45,120 nucleotides of DNA from Synechococcus sp. ARS1019 (GCA_002690325.1 NZED01000052.1:1-45120); one strand, 5' to 3'. Shown: positions 9,295-19,263, counted from the stretch's first letter. Notes: generated by a model from the letters alone, not told the origin. Numbers and translations: made by a program.

Positions 9295-10386
9295 CCGTTG
9301 ATGGGTCTCGGCGAGCAGGTCTGGGATCGGCAAGCTGTGGGGGCAGCGAGGTAGGCAGGCTTCACAGCGGTTGCAAGCCGAAGCATTGGTCTGTTCCCAC
9401 CAGTGCCCGGCGCGACCGATCAGGTTGTAGCGCTCTTGGGCAAACGCCATGAGGTCATGGCCCAGGGCCAGATTGCGCAGTCGTAAGAGATCAGGAATGG
9501 GAACGCCCTGCGGGCAGGGCAAACAGGCCTGGCATTGGTGGCATTGATCAGCGCCTAATCGCGCTTGTCGCTGTTGCTCCATCCGTTGGATGGCTTTGCT
9601 CTCTTGCTGGCTGAGGGCACCATCTGCCTGTTGCAGCGTGTGGGCGAGTCGCAAGTCATCTGGCTCCGCCGCACCCAAGGTCAGTGTCGTGACGCCTGAA
9701 GCGAGGAGGAAGCGATAGGCGAGTTCCAAGGGGTGGAACGGCTGGCAGTCATCCCGGAGAGTCGTGCTCGGTGCCTGGAGTCGGCCGCCTTTGTCTGCCG
9801 GTGAGATGGCCATCACGCCCATCCCTCGATCAAGGGCCTGCTGGGCTAATGGGAAGCGTTGCTGATCAAGAAGATGCAGATGCAGGCTGCAAAAGCTGAA
9901 TCGGCCACTGCTGATCGCCGTTTCGATTAGAGCATCAGCACCGTGGCTACTGAATCCGACCTGTCCAACCCTCCCCGTGCTCAGTGCCCAGTCGAGGAGC
10001 GCAGCCCCATCCCCGTTCAGAGCCCAATCGAGATGATCGGGTCGATTGATGCCATGAACCGCCAGGTTGTCCAGCGTTGAGATGTTTAGCCGCCGCAGGA
10101 TTCCGTCCAGCTGACGTTGACCGTCGTCGACGCTGCAACCTGGAAGAATCTTGCTGGTAATCACCCAGCCCGTGTCTGGATCATGTCCTCGGTTGTGGAC
10201 GTGTGCCAGTGCTTGGCCAAGAAAATCCTCAGCAGGGCCATAGGCCGGTGCTGTCTCCAGATGGTTGATCCCGGCGGCGACAGCGGCTTCGACCACATCG
10301 GTCATTTGTTGAACCGATGTCAAAGCGCGCATTGTGCCGAGGGTGAAGAGGCTCACCGATCGGCCGCGGCCAAAGGGGCGTTTCAA
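9259..10386 (-). CDS. Aldo/keto reductase with C-terminal 4Fe-4S ferredoxin motifs
   Basis: AKR N-terminus 'SLFTLGTMR...AAVAAGINHLETAPAYG' and Cys clusters 'CHQCQACLPCP' and 'CNRCEACLPRCP'. Confidence 0.88.
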   Translation of the reverse strand: MKRPFGRGRSVSLFTLGTMRALTSVQQMTDVVEAAVAAGINHLETAPAYGPAEDFLGQALAHVHNRGHDPDTGWVITSKILPGCSVDDGQRQLDGILRRLNISTLDNLAVHGINRPDHLDWALNGDGAALLDWALSTGRVGQVGFSSHGADALIETAISSGRFSFCSLHLHLLDQQRFPLAQQALDRGMGVMAISPADKGGRLQAPSTTLRDDCQPFHPLELAYRFLLASGVTTLTLGAAEPDDLRLAHTLQQADGALSQQESKAIQRMEQQRQARLGADQCHQCQACLPCPQGVPIPDLLRLRNLALGHDLMAFAQERYNLIGRAGHWWEQTNASACNRCEACLPRCPHSLPIPDLLAETHQRLQAAPRRRLWG

Positions 10387-10925
10387 CGGGTGGAGTCCGG
10401 ATTGTTATCCCGGTTTTTGAGATGACGGACGAGCGCGGCTGGACTCAGGTCGTCCACGAAGCGGCTGAAGGCACTCTGATCAGCAGCATCGGCCTCCGCA
10501 TCCACGGGGATCGACGCCTCTGCAACCACCTCTTCCAACATCCAGATGCTGCTGCCAGTTCGAACGGCTAGGGCAATCGCGTCACTGGGTCTGGCATCAA
10601 TATCGATCAGATTCGCATCATCAATGTCCTCCTCGTTCGCTCCTTCCTCGCGCAGTTTGAGGGCTGCATGAAAGGTGTTTTCTTCGATGGCGTGGATGAT
10701 GACCCGATCGAGCTCCAGACCAGCCACGACCAGCAACGTCGCCATCAGGTCATGGCTGAGTGGGCGCGGAGGTGTCGTTCCCTGCAGGCCGGCCATGATG
10801 TTGTGGGCCTGGGCCTGATCAATCCAGATCGGAATTTGTCGACGGCCACTGGAATCACGCAGCAACACGATCGGGGTTCGGCTGGCGGCATCAAGAGCGA
10901 TGCCGGCCACGCTCATTTCAACCAT
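10383..10925 (-). CDS. Bifunctional nuclease (DUF151) family protein
   Basis: 'PIVLLRDSSGRRQIPIWIDQAQAHNI...ARPSDAIALAVRTGSSIWMLEEVV' is typical of BFN/DUF151. Confidence 0.9.
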   Translation of the reverse strand: MVEMSVAGIALDAASRTPIVLLRDSSGRRQIPIWIDQAQAHNIMAGLQGTTPPRPLSHDLMATLLVVAGLELDRVIIHAIEENTFHAALKLREEGANEEDIDDANLIDIDARPSDAIALAVRTGSSIWMLEEVVAEASIPVDAEADAADQSAFSRFVDDLSPAALVRHLKNRDNNPDSTR

Positions 10926-10985
10926 GGTGATGACGCGGCCCTTACTTCGATTATGACCAGGTCATGGTGATGACAGATCCCAGGC

Positions 10986-11645
10986 ATGTTTACGGGCCTT
11001 ATTCAGGCGGTCGGCACAATCCAGCGGCGCTCGTCAGGGGTACTGATTGAAGGCTGTGGGGCCTTCGCTCCGTTGGCGCTCGGAGACAGCGTTGCTGTTG
11101 ATGGTGTTTGCCTAACGGTGGCAGAACGGAGCGGCGATGGGTTTTTGGCGGATGTGAGCGAAGAAACTCTGTCCCGAACCACGCTGGGCACCAAGGCTGA
11201 TCGCGGAGGTGCGGTGAATCTGGAGCCGGCTTTGCGTTTGAGTGACCGTCTGGGTGGACATTTGGTGAGCGGTCATATCGATGCGGTCGGCGAGGTGACA
11301 TCGATTGAGGCCCGCCTACAGTCCTGGGAGCTTGAACTGCGATGGCTGGAGCCTCGTTTTGGTCGTTACGTCTGTGAGAAGGCAAGCATTGCCGTGGATG
11401 GGATCAGTCTCACGGTGGCGCGGTGCGCGGACGACGGAGTGCACTTCACCCTCGCCGTGATTCCTCACACCTGGGGTGTGACCACACTGATGAACCGTGC
11501 GGTCGGTGATCGCGTCAATCTCGAAGCAGATCAACTGGCGCGGTATGCCGAGCGCTTGTTGGACGGCGTCCATGCTTCGGATGCATCGTCCAGGCCCGAA
11601 CCTTCCTTATCGAAGGAATGGTTGGCGGCTCATGGTTGGTCTTGA
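10986..11645 (+). CDS. ribE: Riboflavin synthase subunit alpha
   Basis: 'MFTGLIQAVGTI', 'GDSVAVDGVCLTV', 'GGHLVSGHIDAVG', duplicated lumazine-binding repeats. Confidence 0.96.
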   Translation: MFTGLIQAVGTIQRRSSGVLIEGCGAFAPLALGDSVAVDGVCLTVAERSGDGFLADVSEETLSRTTLGTKADRGGAVNLEPALRLSDRLGGHLVSGHIDAVGEVTSIEARLQSWELELRWLEPRFGRYVCEKASIAVDGISLTVARCADDGVHFTLAVIPHTWGVTTLMNRAVGDRVNLEADQLARYAERLLDGVHASDASSRPEPSLSKEWLAAHGWS

Positions 11646-12040
11646 AGGTTGTCGATGCTCTGATCGAGCGAAGCCTCGTCGTCGTCTTGATCCATCGGTA
11701 GGAGCCAGATGGCGCCGGTGTCTTGACGCAATTCAATCTTGAACTCTTGCCCTGGTTCCAGTCCCAGCCGCTTGGTGTAGGCGTGGCCGATTAACAGATT
11801 GCCATTGCCGTGCACCCTGGTTCTGAATTCAGCTTGGCGTCCGCGTGTGCCGCTGCCCTGGGAACTCGTGGAGGGAAGTTTGTAGCCCTTGGCCTCGACC
11901 AGAGCTCTGTAAAAGCTTTTACGGAGCACCCGCCCCGTAGGACCGACGTACCCACATCCACGGGCGATGTCATCCTCTGGCCGGTTGCTGAGCGACCGGG
12001 CTTTGTCCAATAACTCTTTGCCAACCAGCATCAACGGCAT
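11630..12040 (-). CDS. AbrB-family transcriptional regulator (cyanobacterial cyAbrB)
   Basis: 'GPTGRVLRKSFYRALVEAKGYKLP', 'GNLLIGHAYTKRLGLEPGQEFKIEL' typical of cyAbrB. Confidence 0.9.
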   Translation of the reverse strand: MPLMLVGKELLDKARSLSNRPEDDIARGCGYVGPTGRVLRKSFYRALVEAKGYKLPSTSSQGSGTRGRQAEFRTRVHGNGNLLIGHAYTKRLGLEPGQEFKIELRQDTGAIWLLPMDQDDDEASLDQSIDNLQDQP

Positions 12041-12085
12041 CCCGGTTTAAGGATTCTGGACCGTGCCCCCTGCTGTGGCAAGGCT

Positions 12086-12688
12086 TTAGAGCAGATACAG
12101 GATGACAAAGAGGATCACCCAGATTCCGTCCACGAAATGCCAGTACAGCTCTGCCGCTTCCAGCGGGAACGGGGCTTCTGATGTGATCCGGCCGCCCTGG
12201 GGACGCGCCTGCCACCAAACGATCAGAATCATGATGGCCCCAAGGGTCACGTGCAATCCGTGAAATCCAGTGGCTGCAAAAAAGGTGCTCGCGTACAGAT
12301 TGTCAGTGAGTCCGAACGGGAGAGTGAAGTATTCGACCATCTGACTGACTAAAAAGGCCAGGCCGAGTCCACCCGTGATGAGCAGCCAGCGCCGACATCG
12401 TTGGGTTGCACCTTGAAGAAGGGCCTTACCAGCGCGATGGAAGGTTGCGCTACTCACCAGCAGCAACACAGTGTTGAGGATCGGAAGGGGCAGTTCCAGC
12501 TCATAAATCGCACCATCCGGCAGAGGGTTGACTGCTTTAAACGTGAGATAGGCCGCGAAAAACCCTGCGAAGGTCATTCCATCGGCCACAAGAAATGTCG
12601 CGAGTCCGAACAGACGAAAGTCACCGTGGTGTTCGTCGTCGTGATGCTCCGTCTGAATGGATTCGTTTTGGCTTGGAAGGGTTGTCAT
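12086..12688 (-). CDS. ctaE: Cytochrome c oxidase subunit III
   Basis: 'FFAATGFHGLHVTLGAIMI', C-terminal 'AELYWHFVDGIWVILFVILYL'. Confidence 0.96.
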   Translation of the reverse strand: MTTLPSQNESIQTEHHDDEHHGDFRLFGLATFLVADGMTFAGFFAAYLTFKAVNPLPDGAIYELELPLPILNTVLLLVSSATFHRAGKALLQGATQRCRRWLLITGGLGLAFLVSQMVEYFTLPFGLTDNLYASTFFAATGFHGLHVTLGAIMILIVWWQARPQGGRITSEAPFPLEAAELYWHFVDGIWVILFVILYLL

Positions 12689-14352
12689 TTGCCATTGCTC
12701 CAGAGATCGCGTCCACTTGTGGCGGCGAGGTCAAGTTGATCGGCTGGAACGCCATAGCCATAGGGCTCTTCCACCAAAGGGGCTTCACCGATCCAGTTCT
12801 CCACTGGAGGTGGTGAACTCGTCAGCCATTCAGGTGTCAATGCGTTCCATGGGTTGTCTCCTGCTGGAGCACCATCGAGTGCGCTTTGAATCACATTCCA
12901 GAGGAACGGGAGGGTGCTAATCGCCATCAGCAAAGCTCCAACAGAGCTCAACTGATTGATCAGGGTGAATTGCGGGTCATATTCAGCGACACGTCGGGGC
13001 ATTCCATTCAATCCAAGCCAATGCTGTGGTCCGAAGCAGAGATTGAAGCCGATGAATGTGAGTGCCAGATGGAGGCGTCCGAGTGATTCATTGAGCATGC
13101 GCCCAGTGAATTTTGGGAACCAGTGATAAACGGAGGCAAAAATCACAAAGACGGAGCCACCAAAAACGATGTAGTGAAAATGAGCAACAACGAAATAGGT
13201 GTCGTGAACATGAATGTCAAAAGGCACCTGGGCTAAGGCCACTCCAGTAATGCCGCCGAGGACGAAGTTCACGATGAAGCCACAGGAAAACAGCACCGCA
13301 CTGTTAAGACTGATTCGTCCACCCCAAAGGGTTGCCAACCAATTGAAGAATTTGATTCCAGTGGGAACGGCAATAAAAGCTGTTGCAATCGTGAAAAACA
13401 GCCGCATCCAGGGTGGAGTTCCACTGGTAAACATGTGGTGAGCCCAAACGATCAGGCCGAGCCCGACGATGGCCATGATCGAATACACCATCGTGACGTA
13501 ACCAAACAATGGTTTCCTAGCGTGGACTGGAAGGATTTCACTTACCAGACCAAATGCTGGGAGGACCATGATGTATACAGCTGGATGGGAGTAGAACCAG
13601 AACAGATGCTGATAGACCACCACGTTTCCACCCAGTGTTGGATTGAAGAATCCTGTGTGAGCAACAATGTCAAAGCTCAGCAGAACAAGTGTTCCCGCCA
13701 AAACAGGGGTCGAAAGCACGACCAAAATGCTCGTTCCAAGCATTGCCCAGCAATACATCGGAAGTTGCATCATTTTCAAACCTGGTCTCCGCAGCTTGAG
13801 GATGGTGGCAATGAAATTAATTCCACCGAAAATAGAACTTCCACCTAGCAGAAGAACACTGAGAATCCAGATCACCTGACCGGTTGCAGGTGTGGTGATG
13901 CTCAACGGCGGATAAGCAGTCCAGCCGGATTGAGCGGCACCGGTGAGGAAATAACTGGTGATTAACATCAACCCGGCCGGCGGAATCAGCCAGAAAGCCA
14001 CAGCATTCAGCCTTGGGAATGCCATGTCCCGCGCTCCGACGTAGAACGGGATGAGGTAGTTGCCAAAAGCGCCGTTAACAACGGGGACGATCCAGAGAAA
14101 GATCATCACCGTGCCGTGAAGAGTGAGGACCTGGTTGTAGACATCCCGGGTCATGAAATCGGCCACGGGACTGGCCAATTCCGTGCGGATGGCTCCAGCC
14201 AGAGCACCGCCGATCAAATAGAACAGAAATCCACAGACCAGGTATTGAAGACCGATGACCTTGTGGTCAACGCTGAAGCTGAAGTACCGCAACCAACCTG
14301 TTGGCTGAAGTCGCTCCGTGGTGAGTGATTTGGTGGGCGTTGCGACCGTCAT
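12685..14352 (-). CDS. ctaD: Cytochrome c oxidase subunit I
   Basis: 'LTLHGTVMIFLWIVPV', 'HLFWFYSHPAVYIMVLPAFG', 'HDTYFVVAHFHYIVFGG'. Confidence 0.98.
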   Translation of the reverse strand: MTVATPTKSLTTERLQPTGWLRYFSFSVDHKVIGLQYLVCGFLFYLIGGALAGAIRTELASPVADFMTRDVYNQVLTLHGTVMIFLWIVPVVNGAFGNYLIPFYVGARDMAFPRLNAVAFWLIPPAGLMLITSYFLTGAAQSGWTAYPPLSITTPATGQVIWILSVLLLGGSSIFGGINFIATILKLRRPGLKMMQLPMYCWAMLGTSILVVLSTPVLAGTLVLLSFDIVAHTGFFNPTLGGNVVVYQHLFWFYSHPAVYIMVLPAFGLVSEILPVHARKPLFGYVTMVYSIMAIVGLGLIVWAHHMFTSGTPPWMRLFFTIATAFIAVPTGIKFFNWLATLWGGRISLNSAVLFSCGFIVNFVLGGITGVALAQVPFDIHVHDTYFVVAHFHYIVFGGSVFVIFASVYHWFPKFTGRMLNESLGRLHLALTFIGFNLCFGPQHWLGLNGMPRRVAEYDPQFTLINQLSSVGALLMAISTLPFLWNVIQSALDGAPAGDNPWNALTPEWLTSSPPPVENWIGEAPLVEEPYGYGVPADQLDLAATSGRDLWSNGK

Positions 14353-14355
14353 CGT

Positions 14356-15168
14356 TTAGGCCTCCGTTGTGGCTTCAGGTTTGGCATTGCTGCTGAACCA
14401 GTTCTCCCATTCGTTGGGTTCGTCAACCACCACGGTTGAGCGCATTCCGCCGTGATATGGCCCGCAGAGTTCGGCACACACAATTGGATAACGCCCGGGG
14501 CGAGTTGCGGTGAAGCTGAGTTGTGTTGGTTGCCCTGGGATGATGTCTTGTTTAAGGCGGAATTCAGGAACCCAGAAGGCGTGGATGACATCCTTAGCTT
14601 CCAGTTTCAGGGACACGGGGCGTCCTGCGGGAACGTGTAATTCACCAGCGATAATGTCACCTTCTGGGTAATGAAAGAGAAAGGCAAATTGCATCGCAGT
14701 GACTTCGATTGGAAGTACGCCAGTTAATGCTTCGCTATCAATTGACCCTGAGCTGATTCCTCCCCAAACGCGTTCATCTTGCCCACCCATTGAATGGTCG
14801 TGGGCGAGGGGAACCATTCCTCCCATCCGGTCATAGATGTCGTAGCTGTACAGACCTACGAACAAAACAACAACGGCTGGCACCGCCGTCCAGAAAATCT
14901 CGAGCGGAAGATTTCCTTCGATGGCGACTCCATCACCCACCTGTCCGCTACGGCGTCGAAATCGAATCAGACTGAATACCAACAATCCAACAATTCCAAT
15001 AAATAGAATTGCTCCGATTATGAAGAGAACGTTAAAGAGCTCGTCGTAAATCGGTGCGTTGATACTTGCTTGGACGGGTAGGAGGTTGAGGGATTGACTC
15101 AACCAGAATCCACCGATCACCAACACCATTCCGATCACCAGTGTGATGATGGCGGATGGGATCTGCAT
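14356..15168 (-). CDS. ctaC: Cytochrome c oxidase subunit II
   Basis: Cu-A motif 'CAELCGPYHGGM', 'DVIHAFWVPEFRLKQDIIPG'. Confidence 0.97.
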   Translation of the reverse strand: MQIPSAIITLVIGMVLVIGGFWLSQSLNLLPVQASINAPIYDELFNVLFIIGAILFIGIVGLLVFSLIRFRRRSGQVGDGVAIEGNLPLEIFWTAVPAVVVLFVGLYSYDIYDRMGGMVPLAHDHSMGGQDERVWGGISSGSIDSEALTGVLPIEVTAMQFAFLFHYPEGDIIAGELHVPAGRPVSLKLEAKDVIHAFWVPEFRLKQDIIPGQPTQLSFTATRPGRYPIVCAELCGPYHGGMRSTVVVDEPNEWENWFSSNAKPEATTEA

Positions 15169-15335
15169 GGTTTGAGACCCTGACTTTGCTCAGAGTATGG
15201 GGCAGAGTTCTGATCTCTATGAATTGATTGTTAAGTCGTTGGCGGTTTGCAGTGTTAGCCGGGCTTTGTCTCGATTTTGACTGGTTTTACGTCAGGGAAG
15301 TGAGATGAAGAGCCCCTGAATTGTTTCAGTGCCTG

Positions 15336-15360
15336 TCACAACCAGTCGTGTTGGTTGTGA
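15336..15360. repeat. Perfect 9-bp inverted repeat (tcacaacca-gtcgtgt-tggttgtga) in the ctaC/ctaA intergenic region
   Basis: Read directly; 7-nt loop, no T-run after it; about 50 nt upstream of the ctaA ATG. Confidence 0.8.
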
Positions 15361-15410
15361 TCGCTAGCGTCCAGATATTGCCCATCTGGCGAATAACGGA
15401 TGAGGTCTCA

Positions 15411-16340
15411 ATGATGACCAAAATCTACCCACCTTTGTTGATGCATCGCTTGGCTCAAGTGATGGCACATCTTGTTGTCGCAGTGATTGCCCTTGTGGTG
15501 ATCGGTGGTGCGACTCGGGTGATGGAGGCAGGGTTGGCTTGCCCCGATTGGCCGCTCTGCTTCGGAGTCTTTTTGCCTGGTCGGCAAATGAATCTGCAGG
15601 TTTTTCTGGAGTGGTTCCATCGCCTGGATGCCTTCATCGTCGGCATGGCCATGCTCGTGACGATGGGCGTCACGATTGTGCGTCGCCAGCGTCTGCCGGT
15701 TTGGCTTCCTCCGATCTGCTTTGCGCTGGTGTGCCTTGTGGCGATGCAGGGGGTATTGGGTGCCTTGACGGTGGTTCGCCTTCTTCCTTCGGCGATCGTG
15801 ACCTCACACCTTGCTTTGGCACTGACGCTGGTCGTCGTGCTGAGTGCCCTGACCCAACGGTTGCTGAATCCCGTCATGGGATGGGGCCCGCTGTGGTGGC
15901 GAGTTCTGTCTGTCGGAGCCCTGCTGGCGGTGGTCGGTCAGTGCCTCCTTGGTGGACGGATGGCGACGTCGTGGGCAGCACAACGTTGCCTTGCTGGTGG
16001 TGATGCCTGTCGCTGGTTAGCCCTGCATCGTTTCGGCGCGATGCCAGCGGCTGGTCTCGTTGTCCTTTTTGTTGTTGTGGCTCTGTTGGTCGGAGGCTGG
16101 AGCCGTTCGCAGTGGCCCGGTCTGTTTGGGGCTGCAGTCCTTGTCGTCGTGCAGGCAGCGCTGGGTGTTTTCACCCTTCGCCTTGGTCTTTCAGAGCCCT
16201 TGGTCACAGTCGCTCATCAGGCCGTTGCAGCCCTGTTGGTGGCGGTTTTGGCCGCCCTTGCGGTCCGAGGGCCGTCACTCGATGTGGTGCAGGCCCCAGA
16301 TCTGTCGGATTCCGTTGTTTTGGACGCTTGTCATGGTTGA
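15411..16340 (+). CDS. ctaA: Heme A synthase (COX15/CtaA family)
   Basis: '[24 protein letters not shown]', '[11 protein letters not shown]', '[11 protein letters not shown]'. Start set at [10 protein letters not shown]; upstream extension to 15321 covers the inverted repeat. Confidence 0.93.
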   Translation: MMTKIYPPLLMHRLAQVMAHLVVAVIALVVIGGATRVMEAGLACPDWPLCFGVFLPGRQMNLQVFLEWFHRLDAFIVGMAMLVTMGVTIVRRQRLPVWLPPICFALVCLVAMQGVLGALTVVRLLPSAIVTSHLALALTLVVVLSALTQRLLNPVMGWGPLWWRVLSVGALLAVVGQCLLGGRMATSWAAQRCLAGGDACRWLALHRFGAMPAAGLVVLFVVVALLVGGWSRSQWPGLFGAAVLVVVQAALGVFTLRLGLSEPLVTVAHQAVAALLVAVLAALAVRGPSLDVVQAPDLSDSVVLDACHG

Positions 16341-17310
16341 TTCGACTGTCTCGATTGCGGTGTCCCCTTCCCGGGAGGAGGTGGTTCCATCTCGAAAGAA
16401 AATCAAACTTCCGGCTTGGCTGGAGGTCGCGAAGCCACGCTTGATTCCCCTTTTACTTGCCACCACTCTTGGGGGAATGGCCTTGAGCGAAGGTTGGCCC
16501 TTGAGCTCTCCCCGGCTTGTGTGCACCCTGGGTGGTGGCGCGCTGGCCTCTGCGGCTGCAGGTGTTCTCAACTGTCTTTGGGAGCAGGATTTGGATGCGC
16601 GGATGAAGCGCACCAGTGGTCGCGCACTGCCGTCGGGTCGCCTCTCAACAAAGACTGCCTTCTTTGGGGCGATCGCCTGCACCCTGGCAGCGGCGATGCT
16701 CTTAATTAGCGGCGTCAATTGCCTAGCTGCAGCACTGACCCTTCTTGGGCTTTGCAGTTACGTGCTGCTTTACACCGCGTTGCTCAAGCCTCGGACGTCT
16801 CAAAACATCGTGATTGGTGGTGTTGCTGGTGCAATCCCGCCACTCGTCGGGGCTGCAGCAGCAACCGGTCATGTGGGGCTTGGGGGTTGGTGGTTATTCG
16901 GTCTGGTGATGGTTTGGACGCCGGCTCATTTCTGGGCCCTCGCTCTGCTGCTCCGGGAGGACTACCGCTCCGTCGGCATCCCAATGCTTCCGGTCGTCAA
17001 AGGCCCTGTGGTGACGGCTCAAGCCATCCATCGCTATGGCTGGGCCACGGTGTTGCTCAGCAGCCTCGGACTGTTCGCTCTCCCCAGCGGTGGTTGGTTC
17101 TATGGCTTGTTGCTGATCCCTTTCAACGGACGGTTGATTCAGCTGGTGAATCGGCTCGCCGAAGATCCCGAGAACCTCACGTCGGCGAAAGGATTGTTCC
17201 GCTGGTCGATTCTTTATCTCTTTGGCATCTGCCTTTTGCTGGTTCTCAGCCGAACCACCATGGCTTCTTTACTGGATGATCAGATATGGATGGTGCTTCA
17301 AGGTCGCTGA
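16333..17310 (+). CDS. ctaB: Protoheme IX farnesyltransferase (heme O synthase)
   Basis: '[18 protein letters not shown]', '[23 protein letters not shown]', '[31 protein letters not shown]'. ATG at 16333 overlaps the ctaA stop by 8 nt. Confidence 0.96.
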   Translation: MVDSTVSIAVSPSREEVVPSRKKIKLPAWLEVAKPRLIPLLLATTLGGMALSEGWPLSSPRLVCTLGGGALASAAAGVLNCLWEQDLDARMKRTSGRALPSGRLSTKTAFFGAIACTLAAAMLLISGVNCLAAALTLLGLCSYVLLYTALLKPRTSQNIVIGGVAGAIPPLVGAAAATGHVGLGGWWLFGLVMVWTPAHFWALALLLREDYRSVGIPMLPVVKGPVVTAQAIHRYGWATVLLSSLGLFALPSGGWFYGLLLIPFNGRLIQLVNRLAEDPENLTSAKGLFRWSILYLFGICLLLVLSRTTMASLLDDQIWMVLQGR

Positions 17311-17357
17311 TCGCTTCTTAGATTCAAGTCAATCCTTCGCATTAAAAACTGCCCCAG

Positions 17358-18368
17358 ATGGCGTTGATCGAACTGCAACAGCTTCACAAGGCCTATGGCA
17401 GTGTCAACGCCCTCCAGGGGCTTTCTCTCTCTGTTGCTGAGGGATGTCTCTACGGACTCTTGGGACCCAATGGTGCGGGGAAGACCACCACGCTGCGCAT
17501 CTTGGCGACCCTGCTCGCTCCCGATCGAGGATCGGTGCGTGTTGCCGGGATTGATGCTCTCGAGGATCCACGGGCTGTGCGTCGTGCCCTCGGCTATGTC
17601 GCCCAAGAGGTCGCTATTGACAAAATTCTCAGTGGTCGGGAACTCATGCAGCTTCAAGGTGATCTCTATCACCTTCCGCGACTGGAGCGGGATCACCGAA
17701 TCAACGACCTAATCGAGCGATTGGGGATGGGCGAGTGGATTGATCGTCGCTGCGGAACTTATTCAGGAGGCATGCGCCGTCGATTGGACCTCGCCACGGG
17801 TCTTCTCCATCGCCCCCGTTTGCTTGTTCTTGACGAACCAACCGTTGGCCTCGATATCGAGAGCCGTTCCGCGATTTGGAGCCTGTTGCGCGACCTGGTG
17901 CAATCCGGCACCAGCGTTCTTCTGAGCAGTCACTACCTCGAGGAAGTGGAGGCTTTGGCTGATCGCATGGCCATCATCGACGCCGGATCTGTGATCGCCG
18001 AAGGATCTCCTGAGGCTCTCAAACAAGATCTTGGTGGCGATCGACTCACTTTGCGTGTGCGTGAATTCAGCCAGGAGGATGAGGCGTTGATGGTTCAAGC
18101 CATGCTCCAACCCGTCGCTGGGGTGCGACGGGTGGTGATCAATCGTGCCCAGGGATATTCACTCAATTTGGTGATCGAAGGTCCTGAAGTGATCGACAGG
18201 TTGCGGCAACGTCTGGATGAGGAAAATCTTGCCGTCTTTGCGTTGGCTCAAAGCCGTCCGAGCCTTGATGATGTGTACTTGCAGGCCACAGGGCGAACGT
18301 TGATGGACGCTGAACTGGCGGTTGCGGGCCGTCGTGATGCCAAGCAGGAACGCCGCCAGTCGATGTGA
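17358..18368 (+). CDS. ABC-2 type exporter, ATP-binding subunit (DrrA-like)
   Basis: Walker A 'GPNGAGKTT', signature 'YSGGMRRRLDLATGLLHRP', Walker B 'LLVLDEPTVGLD'. Confidence 0.94.
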   Translation: MALIELQQLHKAYGSVNALQGLSLSVAEGCLYGLLGPNGAGKTTTLRILATLLAPDRGSVRVAGIDALEDPRAVRRALGYVAQEVAIDKILSGRELMQLQGDLYHLPRLERDHRINDLIERLGMGEWIDRRCGTYSGGMRRRLDLATGLLHRPRLLVLDEPTVGLDIESRSAIWSLLRDLVQSGTSVLLSSHYLEEVEALADRMAIIDAGSVIAEGSPEALKQDLGGDRLTLRVREFSQEDEALMVQAMLQPVAGVRRVVINRAQGYSLNLVIEGPEVIDRLRQRLDEENLAVFALAQSRPSLDDVYLQATGRTLMDAELAVAGRRDAKQERRQSM

Positions 18369-18408
18369 TGAACCGGTTCCATCTGATGCCTGTTTTGACC
18401 CCTAACCG

Positions 18409-19263
18409 ATGACGAATCCAAGCCTTACCTCCCCTGTGGACTCAAGCGATGCAGGTGCTCTTGCTGAGCTATGGCAGGAAACCTTTGCCTTGACCCGTCG
18501 GCTCTTCTTGCAGCTCACCCGCCGTCCATCAACGCTGGTGGCTGGTGTGTTGCAACCACTGATCTGGTTGATTCTTTTCGGTGCTCTGTTCTCCAATGCG
18601 CCTGAGGGCTTGTTGCCTGGTGGGATGAGCTATGGGCGTTTCCTGGGCGCTGGGGTGATTGTGTTCACAGCATTCAGCGCTGCCCTGAATGCTGGGCTCC
18701 CAGTGATGTTTGACCGTGAATTTGGCTTCTTAAATCGTCTGCTCGTGGCTCCGCTTCGCAGTCGCAGCTCCATTGTTTTGGCCTCCGTGATCTACATCAC
18801 TGCGCTGAGCATTGTTCAAAGCATCGCGATTATGGGGACTGCTGCTGTCCTCGGTTATGGCTGGCCTGGTGGTGCTGGGCTCCTGATCGTTTTGGTCACG
18901 TTGTTGCTATTGGTTTTTGCAGTCACGGCTCTCAGCCTCGGTTTGGCCTTTGCGTTGCCAGGTCATATCGAGCTGATTGCGGTGATCTTCGTCGCCAACC
19001 TTCCGCTTCTGTTTGCCAGCACTGCTTTGGCTCCGCTCTCTTTTATGCCTGCATGGCTGGGCTGGCTTGCCTCGCTGAATCCACTTACCTTCGCGATTGA
19101 ACCCATCCGTGCTGCCTATCAGGGGCCAATCGATTTATCTGCTGTTTTGCTTGAGGCTCCCTACGGGGATGTCACAGGCCAGACCTGTCTGATTGTCCTC
19201 ACCGCGCTCACTCTCGGACTGTTCTTACTGATCCGACCTCTGCTCAATCGCAAACTCACTTGA
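18409..19263 (+). CDS. ABC-2 type transporter permease
   Basis: 'FLNRLLVAPLRSRSSIVLASV', 'LPLLFASTALAPLSFMPAWLGWLASLNPLTFAIEPIRA'. Confidence 0.92.
   Translation: MTNPSLTSPVDSSDAGALAELWQETFALTRRLFLQLTRRPSTLVAGVLQPLIWLILFGALFSNAPEGLLPGGMSYGRFLGAGVIVFTAFSAALNAGLPVMFDREFGFLNRLLVAPLRSRSSIVLASVIYITALSIVQSIAIMGTAAVLGYGWPGGAGLLIVLVTLLLLVFAVTALSLGLAFALPGHIELIAVIFVANLPLLFASTALAPLSFMPAWLGWLASLNPLTFAIEPIRAAYQGPIDLSAVLLEAPYGDVTGQTCLIVLTALTLGLFLLIRPLLNRKLT

Noticed and set aside
16674-16683. HIP1-like octamer GCGATCGC (also near 23832)
   Set aside because: Only isolated copies noticed; HIP1 is common in many cyanobacteria and not enriched here.
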